Origin: Streptomyces durmitorensis
GTDB taxonomy: Bacteria; Actinomycetota; Actinomycetes; Streptomycetales; Streptomycetaceae
Assembly: GCF_023498005.1 (NCBI RefSeq)
Contig: NZ_CP097289.1
Location: 7,626,001 to 7,690,000, forward strand
Length of the DNA: 64,000 bases
Reading direction: 5' to 3'
Positions 1-7,974 of this stretch are shown here, piece by piece. The notes under the pieces were generated by a model. It did not search any database, had not been told where the DNA came from, and was given only the letters and a program-made list of their open reading frames with translations. Position 1 is the first letter of the stretch. Each line of letters starts with the position of its first letter. Both the position numbers and the translations under genes were made by a program.

Positions 1-420
1 GTCGCCGTGGCCACCGTCGTCAATGAGGCCAACGAGGTGCTGCTGCTGTGGCGGCACCGATTCATCACCGACAGCTGGGGCTGGGAACTGGCGGCGGGTG
101 TCGTCGAGGACGGTGAGGACCTCGCGTACGCGGCCGCAAGGGAAATGGAGGAAGAGACCGGCTGGCGGCCGGGCCCGTTACGACACCTGATGAGTGTCGA
201 GCCGTCCAATGGGCTCACCGACGCCAAGCACCACATCTACTGGTCGGATGAGTGCACCTACATCGGTCATCCCGAGGACGACTTCGAGTCCGACCGCCGT
301 GAATGGGTCCCTCTCAAACTCGTCCCTGACATGGTGGCCCGCGGTGAAGTACCGGCCGCCAACATGGCGGCCGCGCTACTCCTCCTGCACCACCTGCGTC
401 TGGGCCAGGACGCGCACTAA
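1..420 (+). CDS. NUDIX hydrolase, 5' end outside the window
   Basis: The reading frame is open from base 1, so the true start probably lies upstream and this is a partial gene; a GTG at base 7 is the first start-like codon seen. The Nudix box is complete: GVVEDGE, seven residues, then REMEEETGW, fitting GX5EX7REUXEEXGU. The family hydrolyses a nucleoside diphosphate linked to another group, with Mg2+ held by the box glutamates. The segment before the box resembles ADP-sugar pyrophosphatase-type members, but the substrate cannot be read from the sequence. The stop overlaps by a few bases the stop of the opposing small gene. Confidence 0.85.
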   Translation, partial: VAVATVVNEANEVLLLWRHRFITDSWGWELAAGVVEDGEDLAYAAAREMEEETGWRPGPLRHLMSVEPSNGLTDAKHHIYWSDECTYIGHPEDDFESDRREWVPLKLVPDMVARGEVPAANMAAALLLLHHLRLGQDAH

Positions 421-674
421 CGGCCGATGGCCTGCCAGACTGCCACGGCGAGCGCACCAACCGCCGTCAGGGCGAGAAGGGCGGGCAGCGGCCAACGTGT
501 GTGCTCCAGTGCCGTGATCCTCACAGTCAGTTCATCCTGGTTCTTGACGCTCTGTTCGTCATGTTGGGTGAGCAACGCCAGCTGTCCGTCGACGCGGGCG
601 AGGCCCACGTCCAAGCTGCGGCGTAACTCGGCGAGTTCCTCGGGGACCACGCGAAGTTCGGGGTCGGCGGTCAC
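417..674 (-). CDS. small tail-anchored membrane protein, unknown function
   Basis: This 85-residue protein starts at a GTG preceded by an AAAGGA ribosome site about 8 bases upstream. Residues 10-55 are charged and heptad-like (EELAELRRSLDVGLARVDG), suggesting a short coiled coil. Residues about 62-82 form one hydrophobic segment (LPALLALTAVGALAVAVWQA) ending in a short polar tail, so the likely topology is a cytoplasmic coiled coil with a C-terminal anchor. It converges on the NUDIX gene. I do not recognise a family. A conserved small Streptomyces protein is the best description. Confidence 0.7.
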   Translation of the reverse strand: MTADPELRVVPEELAELRRSLDVGLARVDGQLALLTQHDEQSVKNQDELTVRITALEHTRWPLPALLALTAVGALAVAVWQAIGR

Positions 675-801
675 AAGTCCGTTCCTTTCTGTAGCTGTCA
701 ACCCCCCTGATGCGCACGGAAAGTAAACTCGCCCGGCGGCCGGGGCGGGAGAGTGTGCGAAGGGCATATGCGAGCCCAGGGCGCACACGGTGTGTGAACG
801 C

Positions 802-837
802 CGCGGGCCCGGCACTCGATGGAGTGCCGGGCCCGCG
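802..837 (-). terminator. hairpin downstream of the acyl-CoA dehydrogenase gene
   Basis: Perfect 16-base arms around a GATG loop (left arm 802-817, right arm 822-837), about 35 bases after the stop of the minus-strand 3-hydroxyacyl-CoA dehydrogenase. There is no T-run, as is usual for high-GC actinomycete terminators. The symmetric stem could also stop plus-strand transcripts. Confidence 0.7.
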
Positions 838-871
838 TGCGGTGCGAAGTTCAGATGCCAGTGTGAGCCGG

Positions 872-1744
872 TCAGGCGTACGGGTAGAAGCCCGAGCCGG
901 ACTTGCGGCCGAGCCTCCCTGCGTCCACCATCCGCTGGAGCAGCGGGGGAGCGGCGTACAGCGGCTCCTTGTACTCGGCGTACATGCTGTCCGCCACCGA
1001 GGCGACGGTGTCGAGGCCGATCAGGTCGGCGAGCTTGAGCGGGCCCATCGGGTGGGCGCAGCCGAGCTCCATGCCGTTGTCGATGTCCTCGCGGCTCGCG
1101 ATGCCCGACTCGAACATCCGGATCGCGGAGAGCAGGTACGGGATGAGCAGTGCGTTGACCACGAAGCCCGAGCGGTCCTGGGCGCGGATCGCGTGCTTGC
1201 CGAGCACCTTCTCGACCATCGACTGCGCGCGGCTGATGGTCCCCTCGGACGTCGTCAGCGCGGGGATCAGCTCGACGAGCTGCTGCACCGGGGCCGGGTT
1301 GAAGAAGTGGATGCCGATGACCGCGTCGGGGCGGGAGGTGGCGACGGCCAGCTTCACCAGCGGGATGGACGAGGTGTTGGAGGCGAGGATCGCGTCTTGC
1401 CGGGTCACCACCTGGTCGAGCACCTGGAAGATCTCGGTCTTGACCGCCTCGTTCTCGACGACCGCCTCGATCACGAGGTCGCGGTCGGAGAACTCCCCGA
1501 GGTCGGTCGTGAAGCTCAGACGGGCGAGCGTCTCGTCGCGCTCCTCCTCCGAGATCTTGCCGCGTTCGGCGGCCTTGGAGAGGGAGTTGTAGAGCCGGGT
1601 ACGGCCGATCTCCAGGGCCTCGCCGGTGGTCTCCGCGACCTTCACATCGAGTCCGGAGCGGGCGCAGACCTCCGCGATCCCGGCGCCCATCTGGCCACAG
1701 CCCACTACTCCGACGCGTGCGATGTCGGGCATAGAGTCGGTCAC
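872..1744 (-). CDS. 3-hydroxybutyryl-CoA dehydrogenase family protein
   Basis: This is a 290-residue NAD-dependent 3-hydroxyacyl-CoA dehydrogenase. The N-terminal Rossmann motif is GVVGCGQMGAG (residues about 9-19), and the substrate-side signature IHFFNPAPV is near residue 140. The C-terminal helical domain is complete, ending GLGRKSGSGFYPYA-like. It should oxidise (S)-3-hydroxyacyl-CoA or run in reverse on acetoacetyl-CoA, in fatty acid degradation or the butyryl/ethylmalonyl-CoA route. The GTG at 1744 is chosen because an AAAGG site lies 6-8 bases before it; an ATG four codons later is the alternative. It stands alone, divergent from a secreted hydrolase, with a hairpin after its stop. Confidence 0.92.
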   Translation of the reverse strand: MTDSMPDIARVGVVGCGQMGAGIAEVCARSGLDVKVAETTGEALEIGRTRLYNSLSKAAERGKISEEERDETLARLSFTTDLGEFSDRDLVIEAVVENEAVKTEIFQVLDQVVTRQDAILASNTSSIPLVKLAVATSRPDAVIGIHFFNPAPVQQLVELIPALTTSEGTISRAQSMVEKVLGKHAIRAQDRSGFVVNALLIPYLLSAIRMFESGIASREDIDNGMELGCAHPMGPLKLADLIGLDTVASVADSMYAEYKEPLYAAPPLLQRMVDAGRLGRKSGSGFYPYA

Positions 1745-1911
1745 CTCGTGCCTTTCGCTGATCAACGGGAGGGCAGCCCTCCGTACGGTTGCGGTGTCTG
1801 CCCCAGCGGTGAACGTTACTCCGGAACCTCCGGTGCATGACGTGCCGGGTCGGGCATGCTGTCCCCTACAAGCAGCGGTTCCGGCGGATATACAGGCCAG
1901 GGGGCGAGCGG

Positions 1912-3144
1912 ATGAGGCGTATGTCACGCCGAGGTTTCACGATTGCGGCAGCCGCGATGGTGGCGGGGCTCACAGCCGCGGGGGACGCGGCGGCCGTGCC
2001 CGAGCGGGCCCCTTCACGGCGTGAGCTGCGGGGCATGTGGCTGGCGACCGTCGCCAACCGCGACTGGCCGTCGAAGCCCGGCCTCGCACCGGCGGAGCAG
2101 CGCGCCGAACTGATCGGCCATCTCGACACGGCCGTACGGCGCCGGCTGAACGCCGTGGTGTTCCAAGTGCGCCCCACCGCCGACGCGTTGTGGCCTTCGC
2201 CGTACGAGCCGTGGGCGGAGTGCCTCACCGGCGTGCAGGGCAAGCACCCCGGCTGGGACCCGCTGGGCACCGCCGTGGCCGAGGCGCACCGCAGGGGTCT
2301 TGAGCTGCACGCCTGGTTCAACCCGTTCCGTATCGCCAACCACACGGACCCCTCGCGCCTGGTCCCGACGCACCCCGCGCGGCTGCACCCCGACTGGGTC
2401 GTGCCCTACGGCGGGAAGCTCTACTACAACCCGGGCCTGCCCGAGGTGCGGCGCTTCGTCCAGGACGCGATGCTCGACGCCGTGCGGCACTACGCCGTGG
2501 ACGCCGTGCACTGGGACGACTACTTCTACCCGTATCCGGTCGCAGGGCAGGTCTTCGACGACGACGACGCCTTCGCGCGCTACGGCGGCGGCTTCCCGGA
2601 CCGCGCCGCCTGGCGGCGCGACAACATCGACCGCCTGGTGCGCGACATGGGGACGCGGATCAAGAAGGTCCGCAAGCACGTGCAGTTCGGGATCAGCCCC
2701 TTCGGGGTCTGGCGCAACGCCTCGACCGATCCGCTCGGTTCGGACACCCAGGCCGGCGTGCAGACCTACGACAACCTGCACGCCGACACGCGCGGCTGGG
2801 TCAAGAAGGGCTGGCTCGACTACATCTGCCCGCAGCTCTACTGGAACATCGGCTTCGCCGTCGCCGACTACGGCAAGCTGCTGCCCTGGTGGGCCGACGT
2901 CGTCAAGGACACGGGCGTGCGGCTGTACGTGGGGGAGGCCCTCTACAAGGCGGGCGATCCCGCACAGCCCGCGGCCTGGCAGGACCCCGCCGAGCTGTCC
3001 CGCCATCTCACGTACGCCAAGGAGTTCCCGCAGGCGCGCGGGCATGTCTACTTCTCGGCGAAGGAAGTGGGCGTGGACAAGATCGGCGCGATGGCCCGGG
3101 TGGTCGCCGACCACTATCAGCAGCGGGCCAGGCCACCACGCTGA
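1912..3144 (+). CDS. secreted family 10-like glycosyl hydrolase (GHL10/DUF187)
   Basis: This is a 410-residue protein with a twin-arginine-like leader (MSRRGFTIAAAAMVAGLTA), so export by Tat is likely. The mature part begins with ELRGMWLATVANRDWPS, typical of the glycosyl-hydrolase-like 10 family, and continues with a TIM-barrel pattern: VVFQVRPTADALW, LHAWFNPFRIAN, VDAVHWDDYFYPYP and ISPFGVWRN. The acidic residues in the WDDYF segment are candidate catalytic or ligand residues. The family is thought to act on cell-wall-like or exported glycans, but the substrate is not established. The ATG at 1912 has a GGGGG run about 8 bases before it. Longer in-frame starts upstream would bury the signal peptide. 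Confidence 0.85.
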   Translation: MRRMSRRGFTIAAAAMVAGLTAAGDAAAVPERAPSRRELRGMWLATVANRDWPSKPGLAPAEQRAELIGHLDTAVRRRLNAVVFQVRPTADALWPSPYEPWAECLTGVQGKHPGWDPLGTAVAEAHRRGLELHAWFNPFRIANHTDPSRLVPTHPARLHPDWVVPYGGKLYYNPGLPEVRRFVQDAMLDAVRHYAVDAVHWDDYFYPYPVAGQVFDDDDAFARYGGGFPDRAAWRRDNIDRLVRDMGTRIKKVRKHVQFGISPFGVWRNASTDPLGSDTQAGVQTYDNLHADTRGWVKKGWLDYICPQLYWNIGFAVADYGKLLPWWADVVKDTGVRLYVGEALYKAGDPAQPAAWQDPAELSRHLTYAKEFPQARGHVYFSAKEVGVDKIGAMARVVADHYQQRARPPR

Positions 3145-3163
3145 TCCGGTTCCCGGCCGGGAG

Positions 3164-3358
3164 CTACTGAGCCGGGTCCTGGTGCCGTACGACGGTGTCG
3201 GGGCCCGGCGACATGACCGTCTCGTGGCCGTCCTCGAGGCGCACGCGGTACGGCGGTCCGCCGTCCGCGCCGAGCACCTCGACGACCTCCGCGATCCGGT
3301 CGTGCTGCCCGACGACCCTGCCGTGGACCACCAGCTTGTCGCCTACGGTTGCACGCAT
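3164..3358 (-). CDS. DUF1918 domain small protein
   Basis: This 64-residue protein fits DUF1918 along its whole length: MRATVGDKLVVHGRVVG, then a short beta-rich domain with YRVRLEDGHETVMSPGPD. The fold is predicted to be an SH3-like barrel. Such proteins are common single-domain or C-terminal modules in actinobacteria, without known function. A strong GGAGG site precedes the ATG at 3358. It converges closely on the upstream hydrolase gene, with an 18-base gap. Confidence 0.85.
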   Translation of the reverse strand: MRATVGDKLVVHGRVVGQHDRIAEVVEVLGADGGPPYRVRLEDGHETVMSPGPDTVVRHQDPAQ

Positions 3359-3449
3359 CTGGAGCGACCTCCTCGTCCCACCCTGCGGTTGCGATCCGTG
3401 GCGGCAAGTCTACGTCGGGTGGCCGGAGCTGGGGCCTTGCCGTCGGCGG

Positions 3450-4394
3450 CTAGCCGCGCGCCCGTTGGGTGACCGCGATGCACACGAGGACGGCTGCGGC
3501 GGTCAGGGGCGCGGCGGGCGTGAGGTGCTCGCCGAGCAGGAACACCGACCAGACCAGGGTGAGCAGCGGCTGGGCGAGCTGGAGCTGGCTCGCCTTGGGG
3601 ACGCCGATCGCCGCCATGCCGCGGTACCAGACGACCAGGCCGAGGAACTGCGAGCCGACGGCGGAGTAGAGCAGCCCGGTGGCGCTGTGCCCGGTGAGCT
3701 GGAAGGGCTCGGACTGGAGCGCGACGGCCGCACCCGCCACGGCGAGCGGCAGGCACAGGACGAGCGCCCAGCCGATGACCTGCCAGCCCGGCATCTCACG
3801 GGCGAGGCGACCGCCCTCGGTGTACCCGGCCGCGCAGATGAGGAGCGAGGCGAAGAGGTACAGGTCGGCCGTCGACAGGGCGCCGCCGCTCTGCTGGACG
3901 GTGAATGCGATCACCGCGGCCGCGCCGGTGAGGGCGGCGGCCCAGAACATCCGCGAGGGCCGCGCCCCGGTGCGCAGCGCCGAGAACACGGCGGTCGTCA
4001 GCGGGAGCAGTCCGACGACCACGGCCGCGTGGGCCGTGGTGGAGGTCTGCAGGGCCAGCGTGGTGAGCAGCGGGAAGCCGATGACGACTCCGGCGGCGAC
4101 GACCGCGAGCCCCGCCCAGTGGCGGCGGGCGGGCAGCGGGACGCGCAGGGCGAGCAGGGCGCCGCCCGCGATGACCGCGCTCAGGACGCAGCGCAGGGCC
4201 ACGAACGACCAGGGGCCGATGCCTTCGAGGCCCCAGGCGGTGGAGGGGAAGGTGAGCGAGAAGGCGGTGACGCCGAGTGCGGCCATGACGGTGCCGCTGC
4301 GGCGGGAGCTGTTCTGCGGGGCCGTGGCGGTGGTACCCGTGGCGGTGGTGACCGCTATCCGACTCCGGCGAGTAGCGCTATCCTGTGCTGTCAT
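3450..4394 (-). CDS. EamA/DMT-family membrane exporter
   Basis: This 314-residue protein has ten predicted hydrophobic helices in two EamA repeats, which is the usual size. The N-terminal roughly 35 residues are Thr/Ser/Arg-rich and cytoplasmic, and the first helix (MAALGVTAFSLTFPSTAWGL) follows. DMT exporters of this type expel amino acids or other metabolites; the substrate here is unknown. Its start codon overlaps base-for-base with that of the divergent MocR-type regulator, which probably controls it, a common pairing in actinobacteria. No Shine-Dalgarno can exist in a leaderless arrangement, and none is seen. Confidence 0.88.
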   Translation of the reverse strand: MTAQDSATRRSRIAVTTATGTTATAPQNSSRRSGTVMAALGVTAFSLTFPSTAWGLEGIGPWSFVALRCVLSAVIAGGALLALRVPLPARRHWAGLAVVAAGVVIGFPLLTTLALQTSTTAHAAVVVGLLPLTTAVFSALRTGARPSRMFWAAALTGAAAVIAFTVQQSGGALSTADLYLFASLLICAAGYTEGGRLAREMPGWQVIGWALVLCLPLAVAGAAVALQSEPFQLTGHSATGLLYSAVGSQFLGLVVWYRGMAAIGVPKASQLQLAQPLLTLVWSVFLLGEHLTPAAPLTAAAVLVCIAVTQRARG

Positions 4395-4423
4395 GCAAGA
4401 GAGTAGCAGTGTGGCTGAGTTGG
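4373..4423. promoter_or_regulatory. divergent leaderless promoters between the EamA exporter and MocR regulator
   Basis: The two opposing ATG codons share bases 4393-4394. On the plus strand TATCCT (4379-4384) lies 8 bases before the ATG. On the minus strand TACTCT lies 5 bases before the ATG, with a possible TTGCCA -35 about 15 bases further out. Each gene's -10 box thus falls inside the other gene's first codons, so transcription of the two genes must interfere physically. The promoter calls are inference from position and sequence. Confidence 0.5.
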
Positions 4424-5838
4424 CAAAGCAGTTGCGGAATGAGCTGGACCGCTACTCACCTGGTGGAAAGCTGCCGTCGAGTCGGGCACTGGTCGACCGG
4501 TTCAGGGTGAGCCCGGTGACCGTGTCGCGGGCCCTGGGGCAGCTGGCCGCCGAGGGCCTTGTCGTCACGCGGCCCGGCGCCGGAGTCTTCCGCGCCGAGC
4601 CGCAGGCCGCCGCCGCGCCGGCCGGGGACACCTCGTGGCAGGAGGTGGCGCTGAGCGCGGACGCGGCCACGGAACTGGTGCCGCGCGCGGTGGACGCCTC
4701 CGGGGTCCTGGTCACGCTCGCGGCGCCGCCGCCCGGCATCATCGAGTTCAACGGCGGCTATCTGCACCCCTCGCTGCAGCCCGAGCGCGCGATGGCGGCG
4801 GCCCTCGCGCGGGCGGGGCGGCGGCCAGGCGCGTGGGGGAGGCCGCCGGTCGACGGGCTCCCCGAGCTGCGGGAGTGGTTCGCGCGGGGCATCGGCGGCT
4901 CGATCACGGCCGCCGAGGTGCTGATCACCGCGGGCGGCCAGAGCGCGCTCACCACGGCCCTGCGTGCCCTTGCCCCGCCGGGAGCGCCGGTCCTCGTCGA
5001 GTCGCCGACATATCCCGGCATGCTGGCCATCGCCCGCGCGGCGGGGCTGCGGCCGGTCCCGGTGCCGGTCGACGTGGACGGCGTACGGCCCCAACTGCTC
5101 GCGGCGGCGTTCAAGGCCACCGGGGCGCGGGTGTTCGTCTGCCAGCCGCTGTTCCAGAACCCGACGGGTGCCGTGCTCTCCGCGGAGCGCCGCCCGGAGG
5201 TGCTGCGCATCGCGCGTGAGGCCGGGGCCTTCGTCATCGAGGACGACTTCGTGCGCCGTCTCGTCCACGAGGACGCGGGCCCGCTGCCCAGACCGCTGCA
5301 GTCCGACGACCCCGACGGCGTCGTCGTGCACGTCTGCTCGCTCACCAAGGCCACGTCGCCGAGCTTCCGGGTGAGCGCGCTGGCCGCGCGCGGACCGGTC
5401 CTGGAACGGCTGCGCGCGATCCAGGTCGTCGACCACTTCTTCGTGCCAAGACCCCTCCAGGAGGCGGCGCTCGAACTGGTCGGATCCCCGGCCTGGCCAC
5501 GCCATCTGCGGCGTGTGGCAGGCGAGTTGAAGGACCGCAGGGACGCGATGGCGGCGGCCCTGCGCCTGGAGCTCCCCGACCTCGCCCTGCCGCACATCCC
5601 CGCGGGCGGCTACCTCCTGTGGCTGCGCCTGCCCGACGGCACGAACGAGGCGGACGTGGTGGGCGCGGCGCTGCGTGCGGGCGTCGCGGTGGCCCCCGGC
5701 CGCCCGTACTTCGCGGCCGAGCCCTCGGCGGCGTACCTGCGGTTGAGCTTCGCCGCGGTCGCGGGCGTGGGGGAGATCGGCGAGGGCGTGCGCAGGCTTC
5801 GGGGGGCGTGCGACGAAGTGTGGGGGGCGTCGCCGTGA
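4393..5838 (+). CDS. MocR-type GntR regulator with aminotransferase-like domain
   Basis: This 481-residue protein has a GntR winged helix at residues about 8-70 (LPSSRALVDRFRVSPVTVSR) fused to a fold-type I PLP aminotransferase domain from about residue 115. The probable PLP lysine is in SLTKATSPSFR, and the cofactor-pocket segments VESPTYPGM, QPLFQNPTG and VIEDDF are present. MocR proteins sense PLP, amino acids or related amines and control an adjacent transporter or metabolic gene. Here the divergent EamA exporter is the obvious target. A longer upstream frame exists but runs through the exporter gene; the ATG at 4393 is the natural start, with TATCCT 8 bases before it. Confidence 0.9.
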   Translation: MQESSSVAELAKQLRNELDRYSPGGKLPSSRALVDRFRVSPVTVSRALGQLAAEGLVVTRPGAGVFRAEPQAAAAPAGDTSWQEVALSADAATELVPRAVDASGVLVTLAAPPPGIIEFNGGYLHPSLQPERAMAAALARAGRRPGAWGRPPVDGLPELREWFARGIGGSITAAEVLITAGGQSALTTALRALAPPGAPVLVESPTYPGMLAIARAAGLRPVPVPVDVDGVRPQLLAAAFKATGARVFVCQPLFQNPTGAVLSAERRPEVLRIAREAGAFVIEDDFVRRLVHEDAGPLPRPLQSDDPDGVVVHVCSLTKATSPSFRVSALAARGPVLERLRAIQVVDHFFVPRPLQEAALELVGSPAWPRHLRRVAGELKDRRDAMAAALRLELPDLALPHIPAGGYLLWLRLPDGTNEADVVGAALRAGVAVAPGRPYFAAEPSAAYLRLSFAAVAGVGEIGEGVRRLRGACDEVWGASP

Positions 5839-5955
5839 GGCGGGGAAGGTGCCGGGTGCGAGACCTCCACCGGCGCGCCCGCCCCGCCCGGCGTCCGTGT
5901 CCCACCAGGCGAAATCCGCTCGACGCTCCTGCGGGCGCCTGCGACCCTTGCGGCC

Positions 5956-6396
5956 ATGACCGACGCACCTCACCCGCTGCCCGCCGGGTACGAGATCTCC
6001 ACCGACGCCGCCCGCCTCGACGCCGCCCGTATCCACCAGTGGCTCTCCACCGACGCGTACTGGGCGATGGGCAGGACCCGCGAGAAGCAGGACCGGGCGA
6101 TCGCCGGATCGCTCAACTTCGGGGTGTACGACTCCGCGTCCGGCGAGCAGGTCGCGTACGCACGCGTGGTGACGGACCAGGCGACCTTCGCCTGGCTCTG
6201 TGACGTGTACGTGGACCGCTCCGTGCGCGGAAAGGGCTTCGGGAGCGCGCTGGTCGCGGCCATCCGGGACCACCTGGAGCCGTGCGGTCTGCGCCGGATC
6301 CTGCTGGCTACGGCCGATGCGCACGGGGTGTACGAGAAGGTCGGATTCAGCGCACTCGAAGACCCGGCGAAGTGGATGGCGCTCGGCCTGCAGTGA
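5956..6396 (+). CDS. GNAT-family N-acetyltransferase
   Basis: This 146-residue single-domain GNAT protein has the acetyl-CoA-binding motif A VDRSVRGKGFGSALV (residues about 78-92), followed by motif B LLATADAHGVYEKVGF. The N-terminus (DAARIHQWLSTDAYWAMGR) matches the common small actinobacterial GNAT group annotated as acting on amines or amino acids. The substrate is unknown. The ATG is preceded by a short pyrimidine-rich stretch with no clear ribosome site. It lies alone between the MocR regulator and the pseudo-phosphatase gene. Confidence 0.88.
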   Translation: MTDAPHPLPAGYEISTDAARLDAARIHQWLSTDAYWAMGRTREKQDRAIAGSLNFGVYDSASGEQVAYARVVTDQATFAWLCDVYVDRSVRGKGFGSALVAAIRDHLEPCGLRRILLATADAHGVYEKVGFSALEDPAKWMALGLQ

Positions 6397-6477
6397 GCGA
6401 TTCCCCTGCCGCGAGGACCGCGTACGGACTCTCGGTGAAGCCTTGACCTGGGCAGCCGCGCACTCCACGATCACCGC

Positions 6478-7086
6478 ATGCAGGTTCGCGTCTCGCTCAT
6501 CGCCGCCGCGCGAAGCGGCTCGCTGCTCGCCGAGCGCTTCGACGACGACCGGCCGCTCGACCAGTCGGGCTGGCACGAGGTGCAGCTCGCCGCGCCCGCG
6601 CTGCTGCCGCTCGGCGTGGCCGAGCTGCGCTACTGCTCGCCCACGCCGCGCAGCCGCGCCACCGGCGACGCCCTCGGCTTCGCGCCCCTGGCCCAACCCG
6701 CCCTGCGGGACTGTGACATGGGGCGCTGGCGCGGTCTGACCCTCGGCGATGTGACGGCGAGCGAACCCGCCGCCGTCGATGCCTGGCTGCGGGATCCGCG
6801 CTCGGCGCCGCACGGAGGCGAGTCGCTCCTCGCCTTCATCTCGCGGATCGGCGGCTGGCTGGACACGCGCCCCGTGGGCGACGGCTCACGGATCCTCGCC
6901 GTGGCCGAGCCCTCCGTCGTCCGCGCGGCCCTCGTCTACGCCCTGAAGGCGCCCCCCTCGACGTACTGGAACATCGACGTCCGCCCCCTGTCGACGGTCA
7001 CCCTCACCGGCCACGGCGGCCGCTGGAACCTTCGGATCGCCGCCGAGGGCGAAGGGGCCGCGGCGATCGGGTCCGGCGGTCCCTGA
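6478..7086 (+). CDS. histidine-phosphatase-fold protein lacking the catalytic histidines
   Basis: This 202-residue protein follows the histidine phosphatase (phosphoglycerate mutase-like) layout: an N-terminal strand, then SPTPRSRATGDALG where active members have SPLxRaxQTA, GRWRG near residue 83, and HGGESLLAF near 105. However, the RHG triad expected after the first strand is replaced in LIAAARSGS, and the second histidine, normally in a VSHGGxIR segment, is replaced in AVAEPSVVRAAL. Phosphomonoesterase activity is therefore unlikely and a binding or scaffold role is more plausible. The start is the first ATG, with no strong ribosome site visible. Confidence 0.8.
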   Translation: MQVRVSLIAAARSGSLLAERFDDDRPLDQSGWHEVQLAAPALLPLGVAELRYCSPTPRSRATGDALGFAPLAQPALRDCDMGRWRGLTLGDVTASEPAAVDAWLRDPRSAPHGGESLLAFISRIGGWLDTRPVGDGSRILAVAEPSVVRAALVYALKAPPSTYWNIDVRPLSTVTLTGHGGRWNLRIAAEGEGAAAIGSGGP

Positions 7087-7509
7087 ACAAAGAACCACCA
7101 CCTGCGTGAGCTCGCCGCACGGGCCGCCGGATACGCCCCCGAGCCGCCTCCGCCGCCCAGCCGGACGGTCCGCCCGCACCTGAAGCTGGTCCTGGATTCG
7201 ATGCGGCCGAACCCGGCCTGCATCGTCGGCCGCTCCGTGGACCTGCTCGCCTGGAACCCCGCGGGTCTCGCCCTGTACGCGGGCCTCGCCGACTGGCCGG
7301 CCACACAGCGCAACCTCGCCCGCTACCTCTTCCCCCACCCCACCGCGCACGACCTGTTCCCCGACTGGGAGAGCCTGGTCCGTGGCTGTGTCGCCCGTCT
7401 GCGCGCCGAGGCCGGCACCAACCCCACCCCCGACCACGACGCCATGCTCCTGCTCGACCTGACCGCACCGCACAAGAGCGAGCGGCCGAACGCCGAGCGG
7501 CGGCGCTGA
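7087..7509 (+). pseudogene. remnant of an MmyB-type HTH regulator
   Basis: In frame directly after the preceding stop, the translation reads HLRELAARAAGY..., then VRPHLKLVLDSM, IVGRSVDLLAWNPAGLALY and LFPDWESLVRGCVARLRAEAG. That is the MmyB ligand-binding domain which normally follows an N-terminal XRE helix-turn-helix. No start codon precedes the match, no HTH is present, and the end diverges after GTNPTPDHD and stops early. The first ATG inside is at 7201. Both ends of the gene are therefore missing, and this is a decayed copy. Expression of the internal 102-codon frame cannot be excluded. Confidence 0.7.
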
Positions 7510-7974
7510 TCACGCCTGTCGTGCGGCTGATGACGCCTGTCGTGTGTACGCGGTCGTGAGAATCAGGTCCTTGGCTGGACCGGCGACCCGCCACCGCATC
7601 CGCCAGCGTCGCTCGTCGTACACCTCGAACTCGCCCCGGTAGAGGTCGAGCGCGCACGGATGGTCTGCGGTGTGCCGGCCGGTGCGCAGGACCAGGTCGT
7701 GGAAGGGGCGGCCGTCGGCGAAGGTGACGTGCGCGGTGGCCGGGTCGTCGCCGGGCAGGAAGCGGAGGGTGCGTTCGGCGGGGCGGGCGGTGCCGCGCCA
7801 GGTGAAGGTGCCGGACTCGTGGTGCAGGAGGCCCGCGCCGTCCCACGTGAACACCGTCGTGCCCGTGAAGTGGCCCTCTGCATGGCCGGCGACATCCCGT
7901 GCCGTCCGCTCCACCCGCCACGTCCCGGCCAGGTAGGCGAGGACATCCGGTACGCCGTGAAACGCCTCGTTCAT
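7510..7974 (-). CDS. DUF6314-like small protein
   Basis: This 154-residue protein has an N-terminal LAGTWRVERTARD segment and alternating strands ending in an LILTTAYTR-type C-terminus, suggesting a lipocalin-like beta barrel of the DUF6314 type. Such proteins may bind small hydrophobic ligands, but no function is established. Its ATG overlaps the stop of the upstream GrpB-family gene (ATGA), so the two are translationally coupled and probably co-transcribed. Confidence 0.75.
   Translation of the reverse strand: MNEAFHGVPDVLAYLAGTWRVERTARDVAGHAEGHFTGTTVFTWDGAGLLHHESGTFTWRGTARPAERTLRFLPGDDPATAHVTFADGRPFHDLVLRTGRHTADHPCALDLYRGEFEVYDERRWRMRWRVAGPAKDLILTTAYTRQASSAARQA

Noticed and set aside
4456..6813. 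A 785-residue open frame antisense to the MocR regulator and neighbours
   Set aside because: It crosses several real plus-strand genes, has no recognisable domain and is a GC-skew artefact.
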